This document shows, in pieces, positions 1 to 8,292 of a DNA stretch of 64,000 bases (positions within the stretch are counted from its first letter, which is position 1; the number at the start of each line of letters is the position of its first letter). This stretch comes from Prevotella sp. (GTDB lineage: Bacteria > Bacteroidota > Bacteroidia > Bacteroidales > Bacteroidaceae): NCBI GenBank assembly GCA_017847725.1, contig JAGAXW010000019.1, positions 62,001-126,000 of the forward strand, given 5' to 3'. A program made the translations under genes and the position numbers. The notes beneath the pieces are model-generated. The model was given only the letters and a program-made list of their open reading frames with translations. It was not told the DNA's origin and ran no database searches.

Positions 1-226
1 GCTGGAACTCTTCGAACGAGAATGAATAAATCAAGACGTTTCCCGAAGCCCAATAGGCATAGGCGAGCGTAGCACTCTGACCTTCCACTGAAAGTACATT
101 AGCGGAGCCCGGAGCTCCGGGATTAGAGCCACCGTCACTATCACCATCGCTACCACAAGCAGCAAATCCTACACAAACGAGCGCCAGCAACACAATAGGC
201 ACCCAACTCAGCATTTTTCTTTTCAT
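1..226 (-). CDS. Lipoprotein of unknown function (3' part cut by window edge)
   Basis: The minus-strand frame starts at an ATG whose complement lies at 224-226 and runs off the left edge with no stop, so only the first 75 residues are visible. They begin MKRKMLSWVPIVLLALV, a basic n-region and hydrophobic core, and reach a lipobox FAAC at about residues 22-25. A Gly/Ser/Asp-rich tether (GSDGDSDGGSN) follows, as is usual for surface-exposed Bacteroidetes lipoproteins. A TATCTTTG -7 element reads on the minus strand at 261-254. The rest of the protein is outside the window and I do not recognise a family from the visible part. A second in-frame ATG four codons downstream could also be the start. 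Confidence 0.72.
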   Translation of the reverse strand, partial: MKRKMLSWVPIVLLALVCVGFAACGSDGDSDGGSNPGAPGSANVLSVEGQSATLAYAYWASGNVLIYSFSFEEFQ

Positions 227-280
227 TTTTTTCGTTTAGTTAATTGAACACCGCAAAGATACTGAAAAAATTCTTAAACG

Positions 281-313
281 CTTGCATTAATTGGCTTTTT
301 TTTTGTACTTTTG
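281..313 (+). promoter_or_regulatory. Bacteroidetes-type promoter for parC
   Basis: CTTG at 281-284 and TACTTTTG at 306-313 are separated by 21 bp, fitting TTTG-N19-21-TAnnTTTG. The -7 box covers the TTG at 311, which rules that codon out as the parC start and favours the ATG at 332. The leader would be only about 12 nt. A minus-strand -7 box at 254-261 serves the divergent lipoprotein. Confidence 0.6.
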
Positions 314-331
314 CAGTTAAAAACCCAACCT

Positions 332-3043
332 ATGGACGACGAAATCAAAGACCAACTCACTGAGAGCAGCGAGAACGCCGAGAGCTCTGAAGATGTTGTG
401 TCGCACTCCGACTACAAACCCACAAACCGCTTCGACGCGGCAGCAGTGCACCACCTGAGCGGCATGTACCAGAACTGGTTTCTCGACTATGCTTCGTATG
501 TCATTCTGGAGCGAGCCGTGCCGCACATCGAGGACGGACTGAAGCCCGTGCAGCGCCGCATCCTGCACTCGATGAAGCGTATGGACGACGGTCGCTACAA
601 CAAGGTGGCCAACATCGTGGGACACACCATGCAGTTTCACCCCCACGGCGACGCCTCTATCGGCGACGCACTGGTGCAGATGGGGCAGAAGGACCTGCTC
701 ATCGACACCCAGGGCAACTGGGGCAACATCCTGACGGGCAACAAGGCCGCCGCCCCACGATATATCGAGGCCCGCCTCAGCAAGTTTGCCCTCGACACGG
801 TGTTCAACCCGAAGACTACCGAGTGGCAGATGTCATACGACGGCCGCAACAAGGAGCCCATCACGCTGCCCGTCAAGTTTCCGCTGCTGCTGGCACAGGG
901 TGCCGAGGGCATCGCCGTTGGCTTGTCGTCGAAGATTCTGCCCCACAACTTCTCCGAGCTGTGCGACGCTGCCATAGCCTATCTGCACGACGAGCCGTTC
1001 CACCTCTACCCCGACTTTCCGACGGGCGGCAGCATCGACGTCTCGAAATACAACGACGGCCAACGCGGTGGCGTGCTGAAGGTGCGTGCCAAGATAGAGA
1101 AGCTCGATCCCAAGACACTGGTCATTCGCGAAATACCCTTCTCCAAGACCACCGAGACGCTGATTGACTCGATACTGAAGGCTATCGACAAGGGCAAGAT
1201 CAAGGCACGCCATGTGGAAGACCTGACGGCCGCCAAGGTTGAGATACAGATACAGCTGGCGCCCGGTGTGTCGTCGGACAAGACACTCGACGCCCTCTAC
1301 GCCTTCTCCGACTGCGAAATCAACATCTCGCCCAACTGCTGCGTCATCGAAGACAACAAGCCCCAGTTCCTTACCGTCAGCGACGTGCTGCGCCACTCGG
1401 TAGACCGCACCAAGGACCTCATCCGCCAGGAGCTGGAAATCCGCAGGGGCGAACTGCTCGAGCAGCTCCATTTTGCCTCGCTGGAGCGAATCTTCATCGA
1501 GGAGCGTATCTACAAGGACAAGAAGTTTGAGAACGCCCCCGACATCGACAGCGTCTGCGAGCATATCGACGAGCGACTGACACCCTTCTATCCGCAAATG
1601 GTGCGCGAAGTCACCAAGGACGACATCCTCAGACTGCTCGAAATCAAGATGCAGCGCATCCTCAAGTTCAACAAGGACAAGGCCGACGAACTCATGGCAC
1701 GCATCAAGGGTGAAATCGAGGAGATAGAGCGCGACCTGGCCAACCTGGTAGAGGTGACCGCCAACTGGTTCATCTTCCTCAAGGAGAAATACGGCAAGGA
1801 CCACCCACGCCTGACGGAGATACGCAGCTTCGACACCATCGAGGCCACCAAGGTGGTCGAGGCCAACCAGAAGTTGTACATCAACCGCCAGGACGGCTTC
1901 ATCGGTACGGGACTGAAGAAAGACGAGTTCGTCTGCAACTGCTCCGACATCGACGACATCATCCTTTTCTATAAGGACGGCAAGTTCAAGGTGGTGCGTG
2001 TTGCCGACAAGCTGTTTGTGGGCAAGAACGTAATGTGGCTTGGCGTGTTCAAGAAGAACGACCAGCGCACCATCTACAACGCCGTCTACCGCGACGGCCG
2101 GAAAGGCTACTACTACATCAAGCGCTTCAACGTGCCCAGCATCACACGCGACCGCGAATACGACCTGACGACGGGCACCGAAGGCTCGCGCGTAGTCTAC
2201 TTCACCGTCAACCCCAACGGCGAGGCCGAAGTCATCAAGGTCACCCTCGACCCCGCCCCCAAGCTGAAGAAGATATTCTTCGACAAGGACTTCTCCGAGA
2301 TACTCATCAAGGGCCGCGCGGCCAAGGGCAACCTGCTCACCAAGTATCAGGTGCACCGCATCGGACTGAAAAGCCACGGCCACTCCACGCTGGGCGGCCG
2401 CAAGGTGTGGTACGACCCCGACGTCAACCGCCTGAACTACGACGAGCACGGACGCCTGCTGGGCGAGTTCAACGACGGAGACAGCATCCTCGTCATCCTG
2501 GACAACGGCGACTACTACCTCAGCAGCTTCGACCCCAACAACCACTACGAGGACAACATCCAGCACATCGAGAAATACGAGGCCGACAAGGTGTGGAGCT
2601 GCGTGCTCTACGACGCCGACAACCAGGGCTACCCCTACGTCAAGCGCTTCGTCATGGAGGCCACCAAGCGCAAGCAGAACTTCATCGGCGAGAATCCCGC
2701 CTCGCGCCAGATACTGCTCACCGACACCGTCTACCCACGGCTGCAGATTACATACGGTGGCAACGATGCCTTCCGCGGCACTGAAGAGGTCGACGTCGAG
2801 CAGTTCATCTCCGTCAAGGGCTTCAAGGCCAAGGGCAAGCGACTGACCACCTACGAGACGGCGAGCATCGTCGAGCTCGAGCCCACCCGCTTCCCGGAGC
2901 AGCAGGAAAGCACGGACGACCCAGACCATCCAGACGCTCCGGAAGAAAAAGAAAACCTCGACCCCGACGCTGGGAAAAGCCAGCAGCAGGTGCTCGACGA
3001 ACTGACCGGACAGCAAACACTTTTCAACGATGATGACTTTTAG
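332..3043 (+). CDS. parC: DNA topoisomerase IV subunit A
   Basis: This is a type IIA topoisomerase A subunit of 903 residues. With ParE it would form the ATP-dependent decatenase that separates daughter chromosomes. The breakage-reunion domain runs from about residue 35 to 500. It contains the winged-helix region with QFHPHGDASIGDALV (101-115) and the catalytic tyrosine Y144 in AAAPRYIEARLS, next to the conserved arginine. A coiled-coil tower segment follows at about 370-480, then a C-terminal beta-pinwheel region. I find no gyrase box (QRRGGKG) in that region, which favours ParC over GyrA. The tail (about 860-903) is acidic and low in complexity. The start was placed at ATG 332 because the upstream in-frame TTG lies inside the promoter. 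The next gene starts 14 bp before the stop. Confidence 0.9.
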   Translation: MDDEIKDQLTESSENAESSEDVVSHSDYKPTNRFDAAAVHHLSGMYQNWFLDYASYVILERAVPHIEDGLKPVQRRILHSMKRMDDGRYNKVANIVGHTMQFHPHGDASIGDALVQMGQKDLLIDTQGNWGNILTGNKAAAPRYIEARLSKFALDTVFNPKTTEWQMSYDGRNKEPITLPVKFPLLLAQGAEGIAVGLSSKILPHNFSELCDAAIAYLHDEPFHLYPDFPTGGSIDVSKYNDGQRGGVLKVRAKIEKLDPKTLVIREIPFSKTTETLIDSILKAIDKGKIKARHVEDLTAAKVEIQIQLAPGVSSDKTLDALYAFSDCEINISPNCCVIEDNKPQFLTVSDVLRHSVDRTKDLIRQELEIRRGELLEQLHFASLERIFIEERIYKDKKFENAPDIDSVCEHIDERLTPFYPQMVREVTKDDILRLLEIKMQRILKFNKDKADELMARIKGEIEEIERDLANLVEVTANWFIFLKEKYGKDHPRLTEIRSFDTIEATKVVEANQKLYINRQDGFIGTGLKKDEFVCNCSDIDDIILFYKDGKFKVVRVADKLFVGKNVMWLGVFKKNDQRTIYNAVYRDGRKGYYYIKRFNVPSITRDREYDLTTGTEGSRVVYFTVNPNGEAEVIKVTLDPAPKLKKIFFDKDFSEILIKGRAAKGNLLTKYQVHRIGLKSHGHSTLGGRKVWYDPDVNRLNYDEHGRLLGEFNDGDSILVILDNGDYYLSSFDPNNHYEDNIQHIEKYEADKVWSCVLYDADNQGYPYVKRFVMEATKRKQNFIGENPASRQILLTDTVYPRLQITYGGNDAFRGTEEVDVEQFISVKGFKAKGKRLTTYETASIVELEPTRFPEQQESTDDPDHPDAPEEKENLDPDAGKSQQQVLDELTGQQTLFNDDDF

Positions 3044-3851
3044 CAGAAACGCTGTTGGCTGTTGGCTATTGGCTATTAGCTGTTGGCTCTGTGCGCTGAG
3101 TGCGCACGGGCAGGAGCCTACCGTCATCACGCGTAGCCAGATGGTAGGCATCGGCGGTTCGAACATCCTGGACACCTATATCTCCGACGAACACTTCAGG
3201 GGCTTCGGTGCCTCCTTTCTGTCCGTCGTCGACCGCCAGCGGCCTGGCCGCCACTGGTCTACGCTGGTAGAGCACGAGGCCAACTTCTCCACCACCCGCA
3301 ACAGAGCCCGCACGCAGCACGAGCTGGAGGGTGCCTACAATTTCTACTGGGGCCGTCTGTACAACTGGCAGCTGCTCGACGGCCGGCTGCGCCTGCAGGC
3401 CGGAGCACTGGCCAACGTGTCGGCGGGATTCATCTACAACACGTCCAACTCCAACAATCCCGCGCAGGCCCGCTTCCACATCAACGTCCTGCCCACGGGC
3501 GTCGCCACCTACCACTTCCGCCTGTTCCGCCGCGCCATGGCTGCGCGCTACGAGCTCAGCCTTCCGCTCTTCGGCATCCAGTTCTCGCCCAACTACGGAC
3601 AGTCGTACTACGAAATCTTCGGACGCGGCAACTACGACCGCAACATCGTGCCCACCACCTTCGTGTCGGCCCCCGAGTGGCGCCATGCGGTCACCCTCGA
3701 CACCAGCCTGTCCGCACGCCTGACGCTGCGCATCGGCTACCTGGGCAACATCCAGCAGTCGCACGTGAACGGCATCCGCCAGCACGTATGGACCCACCGC
3801 TTCCTCATCGGACTGACCAAACGATTCTCGATTACCCCACACGCTCTATGA
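3030..3851 (+). CDS. DUF3316-like outer-membrane beta-barrel protein
   Basis: A 273-residue exported protein with a signal peptide ending near LSAHG-QEP (about residue 28). The mature part is rich in alternating aromatic/polar strands (FYWGRLYNW, YRFRLF-like) and contains NTSNSNNPAQAR and FSPNYGQSYYEIFGRGNYD, which I recognise as hallmarks of Bacteroidales DUF3316 proteins. No biochemical function is established for that family; outer-membrane location is inferred. The gene begins with ATGATG inside the last codons of parC and ends in an ATGA overlap with the peptidase gene, so the three are probably co-translated. The hydrophobic core of the signal peptide is encoded by a TTGGCTG-type tandem repeat. 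Confidence 0.78.
   Translation: MMTFSRNAVGCWLLAISCWLCALSAHGQEPTVITRSQMVGIGGSNILDTYISDEHFRGFGASFLSVVDRQRPGRHWSTLVEHEANFSTTRNRARTQHELEGAYNFYWGRLYNWQLLDGRLRLQAGALANVSAGFIYNTSNSNNPAQARFHINVLPTGVATYHFRLFRRAMAARYELSLPLFGIQFSPNYGQSYYEIFGRGNYDRNIVPTTFVSAPEWRHAVTLDTSLSARLTLRIGYLGNIQQSHVNGIRQHVWTHRFLIGLTKRFSITPHAL
3051..3088 (+). repeat. TTGGCTG-type heptad repeat inside signal-peptide coding DNA
   Basis: About five imperfect copies of a 7-bp unit (TTGGCTG, TTGGCTA, TTAGCTG) lie head to tail. They encode GCWLLAISCWL, the hydrophobic core of the DUF3316 signal peptide. The same unit recurs at 3859-3922 and, in the opposite orientation, at 32585-32620. Confidence 0.8.
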
Positions 3852-4879
3852 AACAGACTGGCTTTTGGCATTTGGCGTTTAGCTGTTGGCTTTTGGCCGT
3901 TGGCTGTTGGCTCACAGCCTCCTGCGTCGACACGGAGGAGAGCCGCGACACCCCTTCCGGCAACTTCGAGGCACTATGGCGCATCATGGACGAGCACTAC
4001 TGCTTCTTCGACTACAAGCAGGAGGCCTACGGACTCGACTGGGACGCCGTCCGTGAGAAATATAAGGTACGCGTCAACGACAAGATGAGCGAGACACAGC
4101 TCTTCGAGGTCTGCTGCGACATGCTCGGCGAGCTGCGCGACGGGCACGTCAACCTGTCGAGCTCGATGGACTACGGGCGCTACTGGGCGTGGCAGGAGGG
4201 CTACTCCAAGAACTACAGCGACACGCTGGAGCGCCGCTACCTGGGCACCGACTACCGCATAGCCAGCGGACTGCACTACCGCATCCTCGACGACAACATC
4301 GGCTACATCCGCTATGCGTCGTTCACGGCCCCCGTCGGCGAGGGCAACCTGGACGACGTATTGCTCTACCTGGCCCCCTGCCGCGGACTGATTGTCGACA
4401 TCCGCAACAACGGCGGGGGCGAGCTCACCACGGCCGAGCGACTGGCGGGACGCTTCGTCCAGGAGCGCACGCTGGTAGGCTACATGCAGCACAAGACGGG
4501 TGCGGGCCACTCCGACTTCTCCGAGATGGAGCCCACCTACCTCGACCCTTCGCGTAACATCCGCTGGCATAAGAAGGTCTGCGTGCTCACCAACCGCAGC
4601 GTATACAGCGCTGCCAACAGTTTTGCCGTCATGATGCATGCCCTGCCGGGCGTCACGCTGGTCGGCGACCACACGGGCGGCGGCAGCGGACTGCCCATGA
4701 GCAGCCTGCTGCCCAACGGATGGAGCGTGCGCTACTCGTCGTGCCCCATGTACGACGCCCAGCGCCGTCACACCGAATTCGGCATTGCGCCCGATGTCAG
4801 CGTGTCGCTCACCGACGAGTCCACGGCACAGGGCATCGACGACATCATCGAGGCTGCACGCAAACTTTTGGTCGAATAA
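3848..4879 (+). CDS. S41-family (tail-specific-like) serine peptidase lipoprotein
   Basis: A 343-residue lipoprotein: the signal peptide ends in a lipobox TASC, followed by an acidic VDTEESRD stretch. The N-terminal helical part (EALWRIMDEHYCFFDYK, YGLDWD) and LGELRDGHVNL match Bacteroidales S41 peptidases. The catalytic serine is probably S254 in the motif NRSVYSAANSF, in the crotonase-like core that begins around GYIRYASF and DIRNNGGGELT. Family members cleave peptides at C-terminal ends; the substrate here is unknown. No PDZ domain is evident, which fits the short length. The start ATG at 3848 overlaps the upstream stop by 4 bp. The hydrophobic leader WLLAVGCWL is encoded by the heptad repeat. 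The stop is followed immediately by the tRNA promoter. Confidence 0.85.
   Translation: MKQTGFWHLAFSCWLLAVGCWLTASCVDTEESRDTPSGNFEALWRIMDEHYCFFDYKQEAYGLDWDAVREKYKVRVNDKMSETQLFEVCCDMLGELRDGHVNLSSSMDYGRYWAWQEGYSKNYSDTLERRYLGTDYRIASGLHYRILDDNIGYIRYASFTAPVGEGNLDDVLLYLAPCRGLIVDIRNNGGGELTTAERLAGRFVQERTLVGYMQHKTGAGHSDFSEMEPTYLDPSRNIRWHKKVCVLTNRSVYSAANSFAVMMHALPGVTLVGDHTGGGSGLPMSSLLPNGWSVRYSSCPMYDAQRRHTEFGIAPDVSVSLTDESTAQGIDDIIEAARKLLVE
3859..3922 (+). repeat. TTGGCTG-type heptad repeat, second copy
   Basis: Degenerate TTGGC-containing heptads (TTTTGGCA, TTTGGCG, TTAGCTG, TTGGCTT, TTGGCTG) span the signal-peptide codons of the S41 peptidase and encode [12 protein letters not shown]. The frame relative to the repeat is the same as in the copy at 3051. 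Confidence 0.72.
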
Positions 4880-4911
4880 TTTGGTCATCTCCATTTTTTG
4901 TCGTACATTTG
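4880..4911 (+). promoter_or_regulatory. Promoter for tRNA-Leu (and possibly the sugar operon)
   Basis: TTTG at 4880-4883, a 20-bp spacer, then TACATTTG at 4904-4911: an exact match to the Bacteroidetes consensus, starting one base after the peptidase stop codon. The tRNA begins 34 bp downstream of the -7 box. Confidence 0.75.
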
Positions 4912-4945
4912 CAGCGTTTTTAGCCCGATGAGGGAGGAAAAACAA

Positions 4946-5027
4946 GCGCCTGTGGCGGAATTGGTAGACGCGCTAGACTTAGGATCTAGTGTCTCACGAC
5001 GTGCAGGTTCGAGTCCTGTCAGGCGCA
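4946..5027 (+). tRNA. tRNA-Leu (anticodon UAG)
   Basis: The 7-bp acceptor stem GCGCCTG/CAGGCGC pairs perfectly (4946-4952 with 5020-5026), with discriminator A5027. The D region has GGCGGAATTGGTAGACGC, the anticodon loop reads CTTAGGA (anticodon TAG), and a class II variable arm (GTGTCTCACGACG) precedes the T arm GCAGGTTCGAGTCCTGT. The 82-nt length and long variable arm fit leucine. CCA is not encoded. Confidence 0.95.
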
Positions 5028-5077
5028 CTTTCCAACAAGCTAACCTTTGCAACATCTCTACATCCTACCTACCCAAC

Positions 5078-6223
5078 ATGGATTACCAGTACCATATCTT
5101 TGCACCCTACCGAGTCTGTCCGATCGGTGCACACGTAGACCACCAGCACGGTCTGGTGACAGGATTCGCCATCAACAAAGGCGTCGACCTGTGGTTTAAC
5201 ATCCGCCAGGACGACATGGTCCACCTCACGTCGCGCACCTTCGAGGGCGACGTCAACTTCGAGATATCCAAGCCGTCGCAGGTGAGAGAACACCACTGGG
5301 GCGACTATGCCCGCGGCGCCAAGTATGCACTGCGCAAGCGCTTCGAGCTGCAGCACGGCATCGACGGCGTGCTGCAGGGCTCGCTGCCCGTGGGCGGTCT
5401 CTCGTCGTCGGCTGCCGTGCTCATCGCCTACGTCATGGCCTTCGCCAAGGCCAACGACATCACGCTGCAGCCCTTCGAGGTGGTGAAGATAGCCTCCGAG
5501 GCCGAGCGCGAATACATCGGACTGAACAACGGACTACTCGACCAGTCGTGCATCGCTCTCGGCAAGAAGGACGGACTGCTCTTCCTCGACTGCGACTCCA
5601 ACGACTGGCGCATCATCAAGCAGCACCCCGACATGGAGCCCTTCGAGATAGGCATCTTCTTCTCCGGACTGACGCGCTCGCTGGTGAACAGCGACTACAA
5701 CCTGCGCGTCTACGAGTGCAAGACGGCGGCATGGAACATGCTGGCCTACACCGACCAGCCGCTAAAGACCTTCGACAAGACCTTCCTGCGCGACATCCCC
5801 AAGACCACCTTCGAGAAGACGCGCATCGCCATGCCCGCCCGCTTTGCGCGCCGCGCCGATCACTTCTACACCGAGTACCGCCGCGTGCGCCAGGGCGTCA
5901 CCGCCTGGGAGACGGGCAACATGAAGCTCTTCGGCAAGCTCTCCTTTGACTCCTGCGAGAGCAGCATCCACAACTACGAGTGCGGCTCTCCCGAGCTCAT
6001 CGCCATCTACGACATCATGCGCACGCTGCCCGGCGTCTACGGCGGGCGCTTCAGCGGTGCCGGCTTCAAGGGAGCCTGCATCGCGCTGGTGAACCCCGCC
6101 TATCGCGAAGAAATCCAGAAGGCCCTCACGGAGAGATACCTGGAACAGTTTCCCGAATACGAGAAGACCTTCCAGGTGTTCTGGGTGAAGCCCGACGACG
6201 GGGCACGATTTGTAAAGGACTAA
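5078..6223 (+). CDS. GHMP-family sugar kinase, probably a galacturonokinase
   Basis: A 381-residue cytosolic kinase of the galactokinase superfamily that would phosphorylate a sugar at C1 with ATP. Visible motifs: the sugar-binding signature YRVCPIGAHVDHQHG (11-25), the ATP loop PVGGLSSSAA (about 104-113) and the C-terminal GRFSGAGFKGACIAL (about 322-336). Classical galactokinases have GEHTDYN in the first motif; here it is GAHVDHQ, as I recall from plant galacturonokinase, and further blocks (NGLLDQS, FSGLTRSLVNSDYNLRV, NYECGSPELI) also resemble the plant enzyme. Substrate is therefore inferred to be D-galacturonate, not galactose. The start is the ATG 50 bp after the tRNA. No clear promoter of its own is visible, so read-through from the tRNA is possible. 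The nucleotidyltransferase begins 10 bp downstream. Confidence 0.8.
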   Translation: MDYQYHIFAPYRVCPIGAHVDHQHGLVTGFAINKGVDLWFNIRQDDMVHLTSRTFEGDVNFEISKPSQVREHHWGDYARGAKYALRKRFELQHGIDGVLQGSLPVGGLSSSAAVLIAYVMAFAKANDITLQPFEVVKIASEAEREYIGLNNGLLDQSCIALGKKDGLLFLDCDSNDWRIIKQHPDMEPFEIGIFFSGLTRSLVNSDYNLRVYECKTAAWNMLAYTDQPLKTFDKTFLRDIPKTTFEKTRIAMPARFARRADHFYTEYRRVRQGVTAWETGNMKLFGKLSFDSCESSIHNYECGSPELIAIYDIMRTLPGVYGGRFSGAGFKGACIALVNPAYREEIQKALTERYLEQFPEYEKTFQVFWVKPDDGARFVKD

Positions 6224-6233
6224 GAAAAAGGAT

Positions 6234-6977
6234 ATGAAGAACATCGTCATTGCCGCAGGCTATGCCACCCGACTGGGTGAGCTGACCCGCAACCATCCCA
6301 AGCCCCTGCTGAAGATAGGCGACAACACCATCCTGGGGCGCATGCTCGACGACATTGACACCATCAGCGACATCGACGAGCACATCATCGTCACCAACCA
6401 CAAGTTCGCCCCCGTCTTCGAGACATGGAAGGAGCAACAGCACTACCAGAAGCCCATCACCATCGTCGACGACGGCACAGAGACCAACGACACCCGCCTG
6501 GGTGCCGTCTGCGACCTGCTGCTGGCCATGGAGCGCTGCCACGTAGACGACGACATGCTGGTGGTAGCCGCCGACAACCTGCTGTTCTTCCGATTCCAGG
6601 AGTTCGTCGACTTTGCCCGGCAGAAGCATACCTCGTGCATCATGTGCCACGAGCAGCCCAGCATCGAGAAGCTGCAGCGCACGGGCGTCATCGTCGTTGA
6701 CGATGAGATGCGCGTGCTCGACATGGAGGAGAAGCCCCGTGAGCCCCGCAGCCACTGGGCCGTGCCCCCCTTCTACCTCTACATGAAACACGACCTCCCG
6801 ACGGTGCGCCGCGCCGTGGCCGACGGCTGCGGCAAGGATGCCCCCGGCAACCTGGCCCACTACATGACCGAGCACACCACAATGCACGCCTGGCCCATGA
6901 CGGCCGGCCGCTTCGACATCGGCTCGCCAGACACCTACCGCGAAGCCTGCCGACTGGCCGAGGCTGGCAAGCTATAA
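6234..6977 (+). CDS. Sugar-1-phosphate nucleotidyltransferase
   Basis: A 247-residue protein of the NTP-transferase (GT-A-like) fold that couples a sugar-1-phosphate to a nucleoside triphosphate. The N-terminus has the glycine-rich nucleotide loop AAGYATRLGELT (7-18) and the PKPLL signature (22-26). Internal DDDMLVVAADNLLF is the metal-binding Asp region, and GRFDIGSPDTYREA near the C-terminus is the usual closing motif. It sits between a sugar kinase and a UDP-glucuronate epimerase, so the likely product is a UDP-uronic acid, but nucleotide and sugar specificity cannot be read from sequence. Spacing is 10 bp from the kinase and 33 bp to the epimerase. Confidence 0.84.
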   Translation: MKNIVIAAGYATRLGELTRNHPKPLLKIGDNTILGRMLDDIDTISDIDEHIIVTNHKFAPVFETWKEQQHYQKPITIVDDGTETNDTRLGAVCDLLLAMERCHVDDDMLVVAADNLLFFRFQEFVDFARQKHTSCIMCHEQPSIEKLQRTGVIVVDDEMRVLDMEEKPREPRSHWAVPPFYLYMKHDLPTVRRAVADGCGKDAPGNLAHYMTEHTTMHAWPMTAGRFDIGSPDTYREACRLAEAGKL

Positions 6978-7010
6978 ATAAAAAAAACGAACGACAAGCA
7001 AAAGAGAAAT

Positions 7011-8066
7011 ATGCAACAGATAGACCTCAGCAACAAAACCATCCTGGTGACGGGAGCCGCCGGGTTCATCGGATCCAACCTCGTCAGGCGCCTCCTCGCC
7101 GACGCCCCCGACGCCACCATCGTCGGCATCGACAACATGAACGACTACTACGACGTGCGCCTCAAGGAGTACCGCCTCGAGCAGCTGACAGCCGCCAGCC
7201 GCCCGTCGGCCTTCCACTTCGTCCGCGGCGACATCGCCGACAGGCCCACCGTCGACCGCATCTTCCAGCAGTACCAGCCCGCCGTCGTCGTCAACCTGGC
7301 CGCACAGGCCGGCGTGCGCTACAGCATCACCAACCCCGACGCCTACATCCAGTCGAACCTCATCGGCTTCTACAACATCCTTGAGGCCTGCCGCCACCAC
7401 CCCGTCGAGCACCTCGTATACGCCTCGTCCAGCAGCGTCTACGGCACCAACAAGAAGGTGCCCTACTCCACCGACGACAAGGTAGACAACCCCGTCAGCC
7501 TCTACGCCGCTACCAAGAAGTCAAACGAGCTCATGGCCCACGCCTACTCCAAGCTCTACAACATCCCCTCCACGGGGCTGCGCTTCTTCACCGTCTACGG
7601 CCCCGCCGGCCGCCCCGACATGGCCTACTTCGGCTTCACCGACAAGCTGCGCCAGGGCAAAGTCATCGAAATCTTCAACTACGGCAACTGCCAGCGCGAC
7701 TTCACCTACGTCGACGACATCGTAGAGGGCGTGGTACGCATCATGCAGGGCGCCCCCGAGAAACAGCAGGGTGCCGACGGCCTGCCCCTGCCCCCCTACG
7801 CCGTCTACAACATCGGCAACAACTCGCCCGAGAACCTGCTCACCTTTGTAGACATCCTTCAGCAGGAGCTCGTGCGCGCCGGCGTGCTGCCCGCCGACTA
7901 CAACTTCGAGGAGCACAAGCGCCTCGTGCCCATGCAGCCCGGCGACGTGCCCGTCACCTATGCCGACACCAGTGCCCTCGAGCGCGACTTCGGCTACAAG
8001 CCCTCCACGCCCCTGCGCGACGGCCTGCGCGCCTTTGCCGAGTGGTACAAGGATTTCTATATGTAA
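7011..8066 (+). CDS. NAD-dependent epimerase, probably UDP-glucuronate 4-epimerase
   Basis: A 351-residue short-chain dehydrogenase-type epimerase. The Rossmann motif TGAAGFIGS begins at residue 14, the catalytic serine region is YASSSSVYG, and the catalytic pair is Y165/K169 in YAATK. GVRYSITNPDAYIQSNL and the C-terminal FAEWYKDFY match bacterial UDP-glucuronate 4-epimerases, which interconvert UDP-GlcA and UDP-GalA. As third gene after the kinase and nucleotidyltransferase, it would link galacturonate salvage to the UDP-GlcA pool or provide UDP-GalA for surface polysaccharide. The operon ends at a 19-bp stem terminator 29 bp downstream. Confidence 0.88.
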   Translation: MQQIDLSNKTILVTGAAGFIGSNLVRRLLADAPDATIVGIDNMNDYYDVRLKEYRLEQLTAASRPSAFHFVRGDIADRPTVDRIFQQYQPAVVVNLAAQAGVRYSITNPDAYIQSNLIGFYNILEACRHHPVEHLVYASSSSVYGTNKKVPYSTDDKVDNPVSLYAATKKSNELMAHAYSKLYNIPSTGLRFFTVYGPAGRPDMAYFGFTDKLRQGKVIEIFNYGNCQRDFTYVDDIVEGVVRIMQGAPEKQQGADGLPLPPYAVYNIGNNSPENLLTFVDILQQELVRAGVLPADYNFEEHKRLVPMQPGDVPVTYADTSALERDFGYKPSTPLRDGLRAFAEWYKDFYM

Positions 8067-8094
8067 CAAGGCTCAGCATTAGATTTGCTATAAA

Positions 8095-8156
8095 AAATAA
8101 GAAACTATTCGGCGTTTGTCCTTAACACAGCCGAATAGTTTCTTATTTACTTTTAC
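8095..8156 (+). terminator. Strong rho-independent terminator of the sugar operon
   Basis: A perfect 19-bp stem (8095-8113 with 8130-8148) closes a 16-nt loop and is followed by ACTTTTACC. The flanking A/T tracts make it potentially bidirectional. Only the upstream operon reads into it. Confidence 0.8.
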
Positions 8157-8186
8157 CTCTATACAAGAGGTTGAAACAAAAATTAC

Positions 8187-8239
8187 AGTTTCACACGAAA
8201 ACGTATGTCGTTAAATTCCAATAAGATACGTGTGAAACT
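8187..8239. repeat. 11-bp inverted repeat in non-coding DNA
   Basis: AGTTTCACACG (8187-8197) and CGTGTGAAACT (8229-8239) are exact inverted copies 31 bp apart. No gene or terminator tail is attached. This lies in the 8067-8718 gap. Confidence 0.6.
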
Positions 8240-8292
8240 ATATTTTCGTACCATCAAGTTTGCATCATCTCCCCAATAGTCTGTTTCATCGT

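Noticed and set aside
311..331. TTG start for parC at 311
   Set aside because: The codon lies inside the -7 promoter box, so it would not be transcribed. ATG at 332 is used.
833..3175. A 780-codon open frame on the minus strand opposite parC
   Set aside because: It is the complement of a strongly conserved gene in GC-rich DNA, where long antisense frames arise by codon bias. Its translation is Val/Leu-rich without motifs.
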